DNA from: Burkholderia sp. 8Y
Lineage (GTDB): Bacteria; Pseudomonadota; Gammaproteobacteria; Burkholderiales; Burkholderiaceae
Direction: 5' to 3'
DNA length: 64,000 nucleotides
Assembly: GCF_902506145.1 (NCBI RefSeq)
Contig: NZ_LR733519.1
Location: 1,205,777-1,269,776 of the forward strand
This document shows positions 18,060 to 27,149 of this stretch, piece after piece (the first letter of the stretch is position 1; every line of letters starts with the position of its first letter). The translations under genes were made by a program, and so were the position numbers. Under the pieces are notes generated by a model, which saw nothing but the letters and a program-made list of their open reading frames with translations, had not been told where the DNA came from and did no database searches.

Positions 18060-18119
18060 CCGGAAGCTACGGTACATCCGGCCGGGGAGAATCATTGAAA
18101 CGCGCCTTCGGAGATAGAC

Positions 18120-18809
18120 ATGCAAGTTGGAAAGAAACGTAATCGTATTCTGGTGTTCGACGTGAATGAGACGCTATTGGACATCGAGCCGTTGAGGCAG
18201 TTCTTTGCCCGCACCTTTAGCAACGGTGATGTCATGCGTCAATGGTTCGATCAGCAGATTCTCTATTCGCAAGCCCTCACGCTGAGCCAACGCTATGCCG
18301 ACTTCGGCACGCTCGCCATCGCGGTATTGCAGATGGTGGCGCAGACGCGAGACGTCGTCTTGGTGAGCGATGACATCGACGAATTCGCGACCACATTGAA
18401 AGCCTTACCGGCCCATCCAGATGTATCTCCGGCCCTCGAGAGGCTCGCGAACGCTGGCTTTCAGATGGTGACCCTGTCGAATTCGCCGGGGGAATCGAGC
18501 GAGAACGCGCTGACCCAGGCGGGTATCCGACAGTACTTTCATAGAGTCTTCTCAGTCGACCCGCTCCGTCAGTACAAGCCCGCGCGTGCGATTTACGACG
18601 ATACCGCCCGGACGCTTTGCGTGGAGAATGCGCGATTGCGGCTGATTGCTGCGCACGTCTGGGACACGATGGGCGCGCAGGCTGCCGGATGCGCTGCGGC
18701 GTTGATCATGCGGCCCGGCAACGCTCCCCTGCCGTTGGGAGAACAATCCGACATCATCGAGCGAACGCTTGAGAGTGTGACCGATCGCATTCTCGCTTCT
18801 GATTCTTGA
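18120..18809 (+). CDS. haloacid dehalogenase type II (HAD superfamily)
   Basis: 229 residues from the ATG at 18120, 60 bp after the previous stop. HAD motif I is FDVNETLLD with nucleophile D14; motif II is TLSNSP; the motif III lysine lies in YKPARAIYD; and AAHVWDTMGAQAAG corresponds to the aspartate segment typical of L-2-haloacid dehalogenases. Such enzymes remove halide from 2-haloacids with inversion, but many homologues have other phosphatase-like roles, so the substrate is uncertain. Cytoplasmic. Confidence 0.85.
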   Translation: MQVGKKRNRILVFDVNETLLDIEPLRQFFARTFSNGDVMRQWFDQQILYSQALTLSQRYADFGTLAIAVLQMVAQTRDVVLVSDDIDEFATTLKALPAHPDVSPALERLANAGFQMVTLSNSPGESSENALTQAGIRQYFHRVFSVDPLRQYKPARAIYDDTARTLCVENARLRLIAAHVWDTMGAQAAGCAAALIMRPGNAPLPLGEQSDIIERTLESVTDRILASDS

Positions 18810-19323
18810 TCCATCTTTCTGCTTCCCTGTAATTGGAAGGACGGCTTGCGGTGCCCGACACGCGGCGACGAGCTTTGCATCGCCCGGACTACCTCGCATG
18901 TGATACCGCAGTCAGGCGGAATCGGCCCGACTACCAGAGGCGAGGAATGTCCACAGACCTGCCAAGCCACACCCACACGCCGCGCAAAGCATGCGAATGG
19001 CATCCGGTCCGCTGGGCATGAGGATTGCATCATAATGTGATGTATTTGGCAGTGCAGTTAGCTCTGGTGAACGCGGCCAACGTACACGCAGATGACCGAA
19101 TGCGACGCAGTGCCTATGGCGAGGCGCGAAGCACGGTATGCAGACGGGCATCGAAGCGGACATGCCGTGCGTCCGCCATCCGATGAAGGCGAACACCGCA
19201 CGCGCTCAGTCATCTCAGCGTCGGCATAGTATGCCGAGCCACGAATTGAAGGTGCCACTCATGGAAAACAGCCAGCGATCCCGACCGCCTGGTGCCCACG
19301 CCCTCTTCTAGAACGGGTGCCTC
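18810..19323. other. intergenic, nothing recognised
   Basis: 514 bp with only short, unconvincing frames and no strong hairpin. Presumably contains the pqiABC promoter. Confidence 0.5.
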
Positions 19324-20532
19324 ATGACGACCATCGGCTGCCCCGAATGCGGCACGCTCGACGAGGTGCCTCCACTCACGTCGCGCATGATCGCCCGTTG
19401 CCGCGTTTGCCGCTATCCGCTTGCGCGCCGCAGCGGCCGAAGCATCGTCGCCGCGCTCGCCTGCGCGTCCGCGACGTTCGTCCTGCTGTTTCCCGCGAAT
19501 CTCGGCACGCTGATGTTCGTCGAGTTGCTCGGCGGCACGCGCTCGTCGTTGCTGGTCTCGGGCATCGTCGCCATGTGGCGCGAGGGATGGCTCATTCTCG
19601 CGGTGCTACTCGGCGCGTTCGGCATCGTGCTGCCGTTCGTGCGCTTCGGCACGCTCGTTATCGTGCTCTGCGCGGTGTGGCTCGGCCGGCCCCCGCCGCG
19701 CATCGGCGCCCTCTTTCGCTGGTCGCTGTGGCTCGATGTGTGGGCGATGCCGGATGTCTATCTCATCGGCTGCTTCATCGGCTATGCGCGCGTGACGCAG
19801 AACCTGAACGCGTCCATCGGCGCGGGTGGATACTGCTTCATCGCGGCCGCGATCATGTCGATGATCACGCGCGCGACGCTCGACCGGCGCACGGTCTGGC
19901 GAGCCATCGCGCCCGATGGCTCGATCCCGGACGATGAGCCGGTGATCGCGTGCACGTCGTGCGATTGCATCGCGCCGCTCGACAGCGAAGGTAACCGCTG
20001 CGCGCGATGCGCAGCACGGCTGCACGCCCGAAAGCCCGACGCCGTGCAGCGGGCCGCCGCACTTTCTCTCGCGGCGCTCGTGTTGACCGCTCCCGCCAAT
20101 CTCTATCCGATGACGCTCTCGGTCCAAATCGGCACGAACGTGCCTCACCGCATCGTCGACGGCGTCTACGAGCTGTTTCATGCAGGATTATGGCCGTTAG
20201 GTATCCTGATCACGATCACGAGCATCGTCATTCCGTTTGCGAAGCTCGCCGGCATGGCGTGGTTCATTGTTTCGATACGGCGGCGCTCGCGCAAGCATCT
20301 ACGGTTGAAGGCGCATTTGTTCCGATGGATCGACGAACTCGGGCGCTGGTCCAACGTCGATGTCTTCACGATCGCCGCGTTCCTGCCGCTTATCCGCTTC
20401 GGCAGTGTGGCGTCGACGCATACGGCGCCGGGCGCGACGGCGTTCGCGCTTGTCGTTTTTCTCACCATGCTGGCATCCCGTGCATTCGACCCGCGCCTGA
20501 TCTGGGACGCGCGAGACAGGAGCCGGCCATGA
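19324..20532 (+). CDS. pqiA: paraquat-inducible protein A
   Basis: 402 residues. Two homologous halves each begin with zinc-ribbon-like cysteine pairs (CPECG...CRVCR, and CTSCDC...CARC) followed by four hydrophobic segments, the layout of PqiA. It is an inner-membrane partner of the MCE-protein tube that links the inner and outer membranes for lipid transfer. It overlaps pqiB by ATGA, and pqiB overlaps pqiC, giving a tight three-gene operon. The full gene order pqiABC supports the name. Confidence 0.92.
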   Translation: MTTIGCPECGTLDEVPPLTSRMIARCRVCRYPLARRSGRSIVAALACASATFVLLFPANLGTLMFVELLGGTRSSLLVSGIVAMWREGWLILAVLLGAFGIVLPFVRFGTLVIVLCAVWLGRPPPRIGALFRWSLWLDVWAMPDVYLIGCFIGYARVTQNLNASIGAGGYCFIAAAIMSMITRATLDRRTVWRAIAPDGSIPDDEPVIACTSCDCIAPLDSEGNRCARCAARLHARKPDAVQRAAALSLAALVLTAPANLYPMTLSVQIGTNVPHRIVDGVYELFHAGLWPLGILITITSIVIPFAKLAGMAWFIVSIRRRSRKHLRLKAHLFRWIDELGRWSNVDVFTIAAFLPLIRFGSVASTHTAPGATAFALVVFLTMLASRAFDPRLIWDARDRSRP

Positions 20533-21821
20533 GCGGCACGCGACTGCGGCGCACTTATGCGGCTGTGCGCCGCAGTGCATGGCCTGGGTGGATCTGGGCC
20601 GTGCCGATCGCGGCTATCGGCGTGGCCGGATGGCTCGGCATCCGCGCGCTCGTGCACGGCGGTGAAACGGTCACGATCGTCTTCGACGACGCGTACGGCA
20701 TGAAGGCCGGTGAAACCGACGTGACGCTTCACGGCGTCGTGATCGGAGCGGTGTCGGACGTGACGCTCGATTCGGACGGCAAGCATGTCGATGTCAAGGC
20801 CAGCATCGATCGCACGAGAAAGGACGATCTGCGCAGCGGCACGAAGTTTTATCTGCGCGGCGCGCAACCGGACTTGAGCGATCCGTCGTCGCTCAAGGCG
20901 CTCGTCTCGGGACCGCAGATCGTTATGGAGCCCGGCCCCGGCGCGCCCGCGCGTCGATTTGCCGGCGGCGACCGGCGTCCCGCGCTTGCGCCGATGCATG
21001 CGCCGACCGTCAGCTACGCCGTGCGCTTCGCGGGCGCGGTCGGCGGTCTCAAACCCGGCGCGGATGTCGAACTGCGCGGCTTTCATGTCGGCACGGTCAC
21101 GAGCGTTCGTCTGCGCTACGACGTGGCAACGGGTGCGCTCACCAGCCCCGTGCAGATTGCCCTCGATCCCGCGCAACTGGGCATCGTCGGCGCGGCGCCC
21201 GCGAACGGCGACTGGCGACCGGTTGTCGACGCCATGTTGCGGCGACTCATCCACGACGGCTTGCGCGCGCGTCTTGCGCAAGATCCGCCGCTCGTCGGGC
21301 CCCGCAAGGTCAAGCTCGATTTCGTGCGCGGCGCGCCTGCCGCGACGCTCGCAAGCGGCGATAGCGCGCCCGAAATTCCAGGCGTTGAATCTGCCGATAT
21401 CGACGACATGACCTCGAAAGCCGATCAGATCATCACCAAACTCGATGCGCTGCCGATCAAGGAAACGGGCGAGGCCATTCGCAGCACCGCCGCGCGAGTG
21501 AATGCGCTCGTGAAGTCGCCACGCATACAGGACAGTGTGAATCACATCGATCGAGCGGTGACCCAGATCGACCGCACCATCGCGCAAGTGTCGCCTCAGA
21601 TTGCGCCGCTCGTCGCTCAGTTGCGCGAAACGGCCAGCGCCGCCGACGAGGCCACCACCGCCACGAGCCACATGCTCGACAGCCATTCGATGAACCAGAA
21701 CGACGTGTCCGGCGCGCTGCGCGAACTGACGGATGCTGCGCGATCGATCCGCACGCTGGCCGACTATCTGGAGCGTCATCCCGAAGCGTTGATTCGCGGC
21801 AAACAGGAGGCGCGGCAATGA
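20529..21821 (+). CDS. pqiB: MCE-domain protein PqiB, short form
   Basis: 430 residues beginning in the ATGA overlap with pqiA. One transmembrane helix (about 20-41) anchors it, followed by two clear MCE domains (TVTIVFDDAYGMKAGETDV and SYAVRFAGAVGGLKPGADV) and a C-terminal helical region that would form the tube wall. E. coli PqiB is about 545 residues with three MCE domains, so this version is shorter by roughly one. It should form a hexameric channel for lipids across the periplasm. Confidence 0.9.
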   Translation: MSGTRLRRTYAAVRRSAWPGWIWAVPIAAIGVAGWLGIRALVHGGETVTIVFDDAYGMKAGETDVTLHGVVIGAVSDVTLDSDGKHVDVKASIDRTRKDDLRSGTKFYLRGAQPDLSDPSSLKALVSGPQIVMEPGPGAPARRFAGGDRRPALAPMHAPTVSYAVRFAGAVGGLKPGADVELRGFHVGTVTSVRLRYDVATGALTSPVQIALDPAQLGIVGAAPANGDWRPVVDAMLRRLIHDGLRARLAQDPPLVGPRKVKLDFVRGAPAATLASGDSAPEIPGVESADIDDMTSKADQIITKLDALPIKETGEAIRSTAARVNALVKSPRIQDSVNHIDRAVTQIDRTIAQVSPQIAPLVAQLRETASAADEATTATSHMLDSHSMNQNDVSGALRELTDAARSIRTLADYLERHPEALIRGKQEARQ

Positions 21822-22414
21822 AAGCGTCATCCCCGACCACTGCGATGATGGCCGCGATAATCGCGCTCGCGCTTCTGAGTGGATGCGCCCATAGCCCGCC
21901 CACACGCTATCTCGCCCTGAACAGCGTGCCCGCCGAGGCCGCGACGTATGCGGCATTTACCGGCATGACGCCCATTCAGTTGACGGCGCTGCGCATTCCC
22001 GCCCAACTGGACCGCCCGGAACTCGTGACACAGCCCGCGCCGAATCGCTATGCGATCTCGGAAACGGAACGCTGGGCTGCGCCGCTCGCGCAACTCATGC
22101 GGGCCGCGCTGGCGCGCGATCTACAAATGCGGCTTCCCGATGGCGCGCTGATCGTTCCGGACACGCCGGCACCGAAAGGAACGCGTGCGCTCGTCGTCAC
22201 TGTGATCGATGTCGACATGCCTGCGCAGGGAGAGCTGACGCTGCAGGCGACGTGGGCCGTGGCGCAGCGCGCGCCGGATGTCGTCGAAACCACCGGGAAC
22301 GCGACGCTGCACGCGCCCATTGCAGGCGATGACGCCGCGCGCAAAGCCGCCGCGCTGAGTCGCGCGTTGGGCGATCTGGCCGACCAGATCGTGTCGTCTC
22401 TGCCGCGACGCTAA
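21818..22414 (+). CDS. pqiC: outer-membrane lipoprotein PqiC
   Basis: 198 residues, starting in an ATGA overlap with pqiB. It has a lipoprotein signal with lipobox LLSGC (lipidated C23) and the ABC-type transport auxiliary lipoprotein domain (YLALNSVP; ERWAAPLAQLMRAALARDL). In other bacteria PqiC docks the PqiB tube to the outer membrane. Length is normal. Confidence 0.9.
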   Translation: MKASSPTTAMMAAIIALALLSGCAHSPPTRYLALNSVPAEAATYAAFTGMTPIQLTALRIPAQLDRPELVTQPAPNRYAISETERWAAPLAQLMRAALARDLQMRLPDGALIVPDTPAPKGTRALVVTVIDVDMPAQGELTLQATWAVAQRAPDVVETTGNATLHAPIAGDDAARKAAALSRALGDLADQIVSSLPRR

Positions 22415-22419
22415 CGGTG

Positions 22420-22914
22420 ATGACGGTAGCCATGAGCAAGAATCTGCATCTGGCGTTTGCCGTGACCTTGTGTGCAAAGGCGGCTTTCGCGCTTCCAGAA
22501 CTCATCGCTGGCGCAGCCACCCTTTTCCTGTCCCGGCAATCGCTCGTAGCGTTCGTCGTCTGGTTGACTCGTGATGAATTCTCCGACGATCCTCACGATG
22601 TCATTGCCGGCTTCCTTCTTCGCAGCGCGCAGCATCTGTCAGTCGGAACACAGAGTTTTGCGGCGGCCTACCTTCTCGGACTTGGCCTCATCAAGCTATG
22701 GCTCATAGCCGGCTTGCTGCGCAGCAAACTCTGGTATTTCCCGGTGGCTCTCGCGGTCTTTTTCTCGTTCATCGCATTTCAAGTCTATCGATTCACGATC
22801 ACTCACTCGATCTGGCTGCTGTTCCTGTCGGCAGTGGATATCGTCGTCATCGCACTGACGTGGTTCGAATATCGGACGCTACGAATGAGGAGTCTGCGTA
22901 GCCGACGACACTGA
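22420..22914 (+). CDS. DUF2127 membrane protein
   Basis: About 164 residues with four hydrophobic segments. It begins just after pqiC; a GTG at 22417 or ATGs at 22420 or 22432 are possible, and the ribosome binding site does not decide between them. The pattern of a small four-helix protein with YLLGLGLIKLWLIAGLLR and a C-terminal W-F-E-Y-R-T-L matches DUF2127. Function unknown. It may be read through from the pqi operon. Confidence 0.8.
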   Translation: MTVAMSKNLHLAFAVTLCAKAAFALPELIAGAATLFLSRQSLVAFVVWLTRDEFSDDPHDVIAGFLLRSAQHLSVGTQSFAAAYLLGLGLIKLWLIAGLLRSKLWYFPVALAVFFSFIAFQVYRFTITHSIWLLFLSAVDIVVIALTWFEYRTLRMRSLRSRRH

Positions 22915-23123
22915 CCATGCGACGCCCGCGCGGTTCGACAAGAACGCGCCGCCTCTGCGCGCGAACGATCGAGCCAAGCATTACAAATCTCGCGGCCATC
23001 TATCGCGGGCTCGCAAACCGAGGTGAATTCGGCAGTGCGCTTAAGCAAATGCAAAGGAAGCAAGAGAGAGAATCTTTAGACATCGCGAGGCGGCCATTTC
23101 TCGCGCTACCTTCGAGGGGGGCT

Positions 23124-24026
23124 GTGACACCAACACTTCTCGGTCAAGTGACGAACCACAACCGTCAGGCTTTACATACCGCGTGCCAAGGACGCCTCAC
23201 GATTTCGCTTGCCGTCGCAATGGCCGCGTACACACCGCTGGGAGTGCGCGCCCAGACTCCCTCGCCACTCGGCGAGTGGCAGTACTCAGCCGGCGTCCCG
23301 CTGGAAAAGCTATATGAGCCGACTACTCCCGAGTGGGCGGTGCGGCTCGGCGTCGGCGCAGCCTTTCGGGCACTGTATGACGGCTCCGACCGATATCACA
23401 CGCTTGCCGGACCCAGTATCGACATCCGTTATCGCGACCTTTTCTTTGCGTCGACCGGCGAGGGCATCGGAGCGAATCTTCTGCAAGGCCGGAACTGGCG
23501 CATAAGCGCGGCGCTCGTCTACGATCTTGGCCGACGCGCGCATAACGATCCTTCGCGGTTGAACGGGCTTGGCAACATCAATCCCGCTCCCGAAATGAAG
23601 CTTGCTGCGGATTACGTCGTATCGAAGGAATTCCCGCTTGTCTTTCGCGCTGCGTTCACGCGGAGCTTCGGTGGCTCCAACGGCTGGATAGCGGATGTTG
23701 GCGCCTACGTGCCGATGCCGGGCAGTACCGAGAACTTCTTCTGGTTCGCAGGCCCTTCCGTCTCTCTCGCGGACTCCAAATACATGAACAGTTGGTTCGG
23801 TGTCAATGCGGCTCAAGCGGCGGCATCCGGATATCGCAAGTACGAAGCAAGCGCCGGGCTGAAGTCTGCCGGTTTCGGCATCACTCTCGTCTGGTACTTG
23901 AACAAGCACTGGTTCATGACCGCCGATGGAACGTTCAGACGTCTTCTTGGCACGGCTGCCAGCAGTCCCATCACACAGAGCAAGACGGAAGGAGGATGCA
24001 ATATGTCGATCAATTACGAGTTCTGA
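23124..24026 (+). CDS. MipA/OmpV-family outer-membrane protein
   Basis: 300 residues from a GTG at 23124, with GAGGGGG just upstream; a longer frame opens at 22917 but its N-terminus is not signal-like. A signal peptide runs through about residue 43 (SLAVAMAAYTPLGVRAQ). The remainder shows alternating beta-strand composition ending in the C-terminal aromatic MSINYEF expected of a barrel protein. Family members interact with MltA or act as porin-like barrels. It converges on the next gene. Confidence 0.82.
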   Translation: MTPTLLGQVTNHNRQALHTACQGRLTISLAVAMAAYTPLGVRAQTPSPLGEWQYSAGVPLEKLYEPTTPEWAVRLGVGAAFRALYDGSDRYHTLAGPSIDIRYRDLFFASTGEGIGANLLQGRNWRISAALVYDLGRRAHNDPSRLNGLGNINPAPEMKLAADYVVSKEFPLVFRAAFTRSFGGSNGWIADVGAYVPMPGSTENFFWFAGPSVSLADSKYMNSWFGVNAAQAAASGYRKYEASAGLKSAGFGITLVWYLNKHWFMTADGTFRRLLGTAASSPITQSKTEGGCNMSINYEF

Positions 24027-24070
24027 AGCCTTACTCCAGCTCTCTCTTAAGACCTCGTGCGCCCCTCGAC

Positions 24071-24487
24071 TCATTGGTCGACGCGGTCGACAAGATTCGC
24101 ACCGCTGTTCGACGAACGTAAATCGCTGCGTGCTTCTTGCGCAAGCCTCTCGTAATGCTTCCGAAATTGAGCGAGTTCCTTCTGATCGAGTTGCTCGAGG
24201 TCGAGCAACGCGTTGTGCGCAGTGTCGATCGACCGGATGATCTCGTCGAGCTTGATTTGCATGGCCGCCGTGTCCCGGTTCTGCGTGTTCTGAATCAGAA
24301 ACACCATGAGAAACGTAACGATCGTCGTGGACGTATTGATTACCAGTTGCCAGGTATCACTGAAGTGAAACAAAGGCCCCGACGCGCCCCAGACGACGAC
24401 GAGGCCAGCAGCCGTGAGAAACGTCCACGAGCGCCCGGCCACTCTGGCGAGCGAATTAGAGAAGCCAAGAAACCAGGAGCTTTTCAT
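24071..24487 (-). CDS. low-affinity iron permease family protein
   Basis: 138 residues with two transmembrane helices (about 22-37 and 47-67) and the family sequence ALVVVW-like first helix followed by TWQLVINTSTTIVTFLMVFLIQNTQNRDTAAMQIKLDEIIR. This motif defines PF04120. The C-terminal half is a charged amphipathic helix. The transport assignment derives from fungal Fet4 similarity and is doubtful for such a short bacterial protein; a small membrane scaffold is equally possible. Confidence 0.85.
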   Translation of the reverse strand: MKSSWFLGFSNSLARVAGRSWTFLTAAGLVVVWGASGPLFHFSDTWQLVINTSTTIVTFLMVFLIQNTQNRDTAAMQIKLDEIIRSIDTAHNALLDLEQLDQKELAQFRKHYERLAQEARSDLRSSNSGANLVDRVDQ

Positions 24488-24564
24488 CTCTAGTCTCCGC
24501 GAGCCGACCGTCCAGAAGGTTGATTCGCTATGCGTGGCGATCGGACAAGCCGCACAGTGAAGGA

Positions 24565-24939
24565 TCAGTCACTGCCGAATGCAACCGTGGTCAACAACGC
24601 CAGCTCTGATTGCCGAGAGTCCAGGCGTGTGTGCTGAATCACCACGGGTACATCCGACTCGAAATAGCTCGCATACTCGGTCGCAGTCGATATTTTCTCC
24701 GGATCGTGAAGATCGTTGAAGCGCATATGCAGCGTCCGCTTCGCAGGGACCGTGATGTGATAGGGGCCGGCTGGTCCACGATCCTTGAAAAACACGGTCA
24801 ACTCAATATGCGCGTCTTCCTCGCCCGCGTTAAGGATGCACGCCGCCTCGTGGCTTTGCAGGTCAGGTCCGTCGCCATGGCTATATGGCGGTAGATAGCC
24901 TTCGGCGATCGCCCATCGGTTCTTTCCTATCGCACTCAT
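24565..24939 (-). CDS. sensory rhodopsin transducer-like protein (ASRT family)
   Basis: 124 residues from the ATG at 24939, chosen because GGAGG lies 4 nt upstream. It reads like the small soluble beta-sandwich transducer of Anabaena sensory rhodopsin: RWAIAEGYLPPYSHG, HEAACILNAGEEDAHIELTVFF, VPAKRTLHMRFNDL and VPVVIQHTRLD. No rhodopsin gene is present in the window. Homologues without rhodopsin are common and may bind carbohydrate or DNA. Confidence 0.82.
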   Translation of the reverse strand: MSAIGKNRWAIAEGYLPPYSHGDGPDLQSHEAACILNAGEEDAHIELTVFFKDRGPAGPYHITVPAKRTLHMRFNDLHDPEKISTATEYASYFESDVPVVIQHTRLDSRQSELALLTTVAFGSD

Positions 24940-25059
24940 GCGTCCTCCAGAGATCCGTTTGTCCATCAACGATCATCGAGCAAAAACCGCTCCTTCTATC
25001 ACCGCTTGCATGCATCACGATATGATATATATTTGATAAAGGACGACGCGGGAGGGGTC

Positions 25060-25245
25060 ATGTTGATTAACAACGAGTTCGAGATGGGTTATCTCGTCGT
25101 CATTTTCTCGCTGCTGGGAATCATCTTCGTCGGGGCGCTATTCGCTTCGCTGCACCTCGAACGCTGGCACCCGCGGCTGGTGGGCGCGGTGCTGGGCGCG
25201 TTGATCGGCGTTGCGCTGATCGAAGCGGTGCCGATTGTTTCGTAG
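25060..25245 (+). CDS. small two-helix membrane protein
   Basis: 61 residues from the ATG at 25060 with GGGAGGGG upstream. Two hydrophobic helices (about 8-28 and 39-57) are separated by a charged loop, LHLERWHPR. I do not recognise a family. Confidence 0.6.
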   Translation: MLINNEFEMGYLVVIFSLLGIIFVGALFASLHLERWHPRLVGAVLGALIGVALIEAVPIVS

Positions 25246-25420
25246 CCGTCTGCCGAGGCGAGAAGGCGCTGGTTCCGAGGAAGTCGATATCTGCTACAAA
25301 CGCGGCGATTCGCGGCGCCCTCGGGCGACCATTAGCGCCGCGCTAACGGCGGCGATGTGCATCACTTGCCGGCACATGCGATGGCATGTCGCTCGGCTTC
25401 GTGACGGCTTCATCTCGTGA

Positions 25421-25816
25421 TCAAAGCGCGGCGTCGACAACAAGCCGCGACTTGACCTCACGAATGCGCCGATCCACGAAGTAGCCGCCGCCTTCCGTGT
25501 AGCGAAGATAAAGCCGCCCGCAGTTCTTGCACGCCCAGACATCGCAGCGGTTGTAGGGAAAATGGCGCGGCGCGATGGGCGCATCCGCCGACCAATACGA
25601 TGACGCGTCCGGCAGATATTCCGCATAGGTCGGCTCGGGATCGTCCTCGCGCATGAGCGTGCCGATCTTCACGAGCATGCTTTCGTCGAGCGACAGCGGC
25701 TGCGATTGCCAGCCGTCGAGCGGTGTTTTAGTGCAATCGCAAGTCACACCCGCCGACTGGCTTTCAGCGGCTCGAGCACGCTCGGCGAGCGCGGTGGCGG
25801 TGAGGAAATCGGTCAT
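25421..25816 (-). CDS. hypothetical protein with cysteine pairs
   Basis: 131 residues, soluble, no signal peptide. The cysteines sit as C-D-C near residue 26 and C-x4-C-x2-C near 91-98 (CDVWACKNCG), possibly a zinc site. The sentence-like aromatic core (YLPDASSYWSADAPIAPRHFPYNRCDVW) and normal codon use support a real gene, probably conserved in related genera. No function is assigned. It lies alone between divergent or convergent neighbours. Confidence 0.7.
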   Translation of the reverse strand: MTDFLTATALAERARAAESQSAGVTCDCTKTPLDGWQSQPLSLDESMLVKIGTLMREDDPEPTYAEYLPDASSYWSADAPIAPRHFPYNRCDVWACKNCGRLYLRYTEGGGYFVDRRIREVKSRLVVDAAL

Positions 25817-25991
25817 GGGCTTAATTTGAGTGAGGATGTGTGCGCCCAGTGTATCCCCACTGCCGGGCTCGGGCAGATCGTGCTCGATGTGTCGAGCTTG
25901 CTGCCGTCGGCATAGGTATCGTGCTGACCGGGGCGATGGCGTGGAACTGCGGCCACGTCATGCGTGCGCTGGAATCGAACAACGGCAGGCT

Positions 25992-27149
25992 TCAGTTCGA
26001 GAGGTAGTCGGCGAGGCGAAGCAGCATGGCGTCGCAGTCGCGCAACTGTTCGACGGTAACGTACTCGTCGGGCTTATGCCCCTGATCCATGCTGCCTGGC
26101 CCGCACACAACCGTTGGAATACCCGCCTGCTCGAACAGGCCGCCTTCCGTGCCGAACGCGACCGTGCCGAAATCCGTTGATCCGGCGATGAGCGCCAGAA
26201 GCCGCGCAGCATCGCCGTCCGGCGGCGTGGCGAGTCCCGGGTAAGCCGACAACGGCTGCAAGCTGATACCGGTATCGGATTGGACCGCGCGCATCTTCGG
26301 TAGAAGTTGACCCTCCGCATAGCTTTGCAGGCGTTGCGCGACCTCGTTCGCGTCGAAGCCGGGCAAGGCGCGCACTTCGAAGTCGAAGTCGCATTCTGCG
26401 GGCACGATGTTGAGCGCGCGGCCGCCCTTGATGACACCCGTCTGCACCGTCGAATACGGCGGATCGAAACGTTCGTCGCGATGCTCGGGCTGCGCGAGTT
26501 CTTCGCCGATCTCCTCGAGGTAATTGATCAGGCGCGCCGCGTACTGAATGGCGTTGACGCCATACGGCGCGTAGGCCGAATGACATGGCGCGCCCTTCAC
26601 GCAGCAGCGCATGGCGAGCTTGCCCTTGTGTCCGAGCACGGGCTTGAGTTCCGTCGGCTCGCCGATAAGACATAGCACCGGTTTCTGTTCCCGAAGCGCG
26701 AGTTGCGAAAGCATCGGGCGCACGCCCAGGCATCCGATTTCTTCGTCGTATGAAAACGCGAGATGCACAGGCATCGTCAGATTGCGTTCGATGAATGTCG
26801 GCACCGCTGCCAGCACGGAGGCGAGAAAACTCTTCATGTCGGCCGTGCCGCGTCCGTATAGACGCCCCTCCTTCTCGACGAGAGCAAATGGATCGACGGT
26901 CCATGCCTGGCCATCCACAGGCACGACATCCGTATGTCCCGACAACGCAATGCCGCCGCGATCGCGCGGGCCGATGGTAGCGAAAAGACTCGCCTTGGTA
27001 CGCTCGTCGTTATGGAACAGCTCGCAATCGACGCCCTGTTGCGCGAGGTAATCCCTAACGAACTCGATCAGCGCGAGATTCGAATCGCGGCTGACCGTCG
27101 CGAAGCCAATCAGCTTGGCGAGCAGCGCGCGGCTTCGCATCTCATTCAT
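25992..27149 (-). CDS. argE: M20-family deacylase, acetylornithine deacetylase type
   Basis: 385 residues. The dinuclear metal hydrolase motifs are complete: H72-T-D74 (SGHTDVVPVDG), D104 (GRGTADM), catalytic E136-E137 (YDEEIG) and the dimerisation lid in between (HKGKLAMRCCVKGAPCHSA). It looks like ArgE of the acetylornithine deacetylase type. Context argues against arginine biosynthesis here: it is the last gene of FMO-RidA-DUF1028-argE and overlaps the DUF1028 gene by 8 nt, so it probably removes an acyl group from a catabolic intermediate. Confidence 0.85.
   Translation of the reverse strand: MNEMRSRALLAKLIGFATVSRDSNLALIEFVRDYLAQQGVDCELFHNDERTKASLFATIGPRDRGGIALSGHTDVVPVDGQAWTVDPFALVEKEGRLYGRGTADMKSFLASVLAAVPTFIERNLTMPVHLAFSYDEEIGCLGVRPMLSQLALREQKPVLCLIGEPTELKPVLGHKGKLAMRCCVKGAPCHSAYAPYGVNAIQYAARLINYLEEIGEELAQPEHRDERFDPPYSTVQTGVIKGGRALNIVPAECDFDFEVRALPGFDANEVAQRLQSYAEGQLLPKMRAVQSDTGISLQPLSAYPGLATPPDGDAARLLALIAGSTDFGTVAFGTEGGLFEQAGIPTVVCGPGSMDQGHKPDEYVTVEQLRDCDAMLLRLADYLSN

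Noticed and set aside
20178-21956. Minus-strand frame of 592 codons
   Set aside because: Antisense to pqiA, pqiB and pqiC; composition is dominated by R, A and H.
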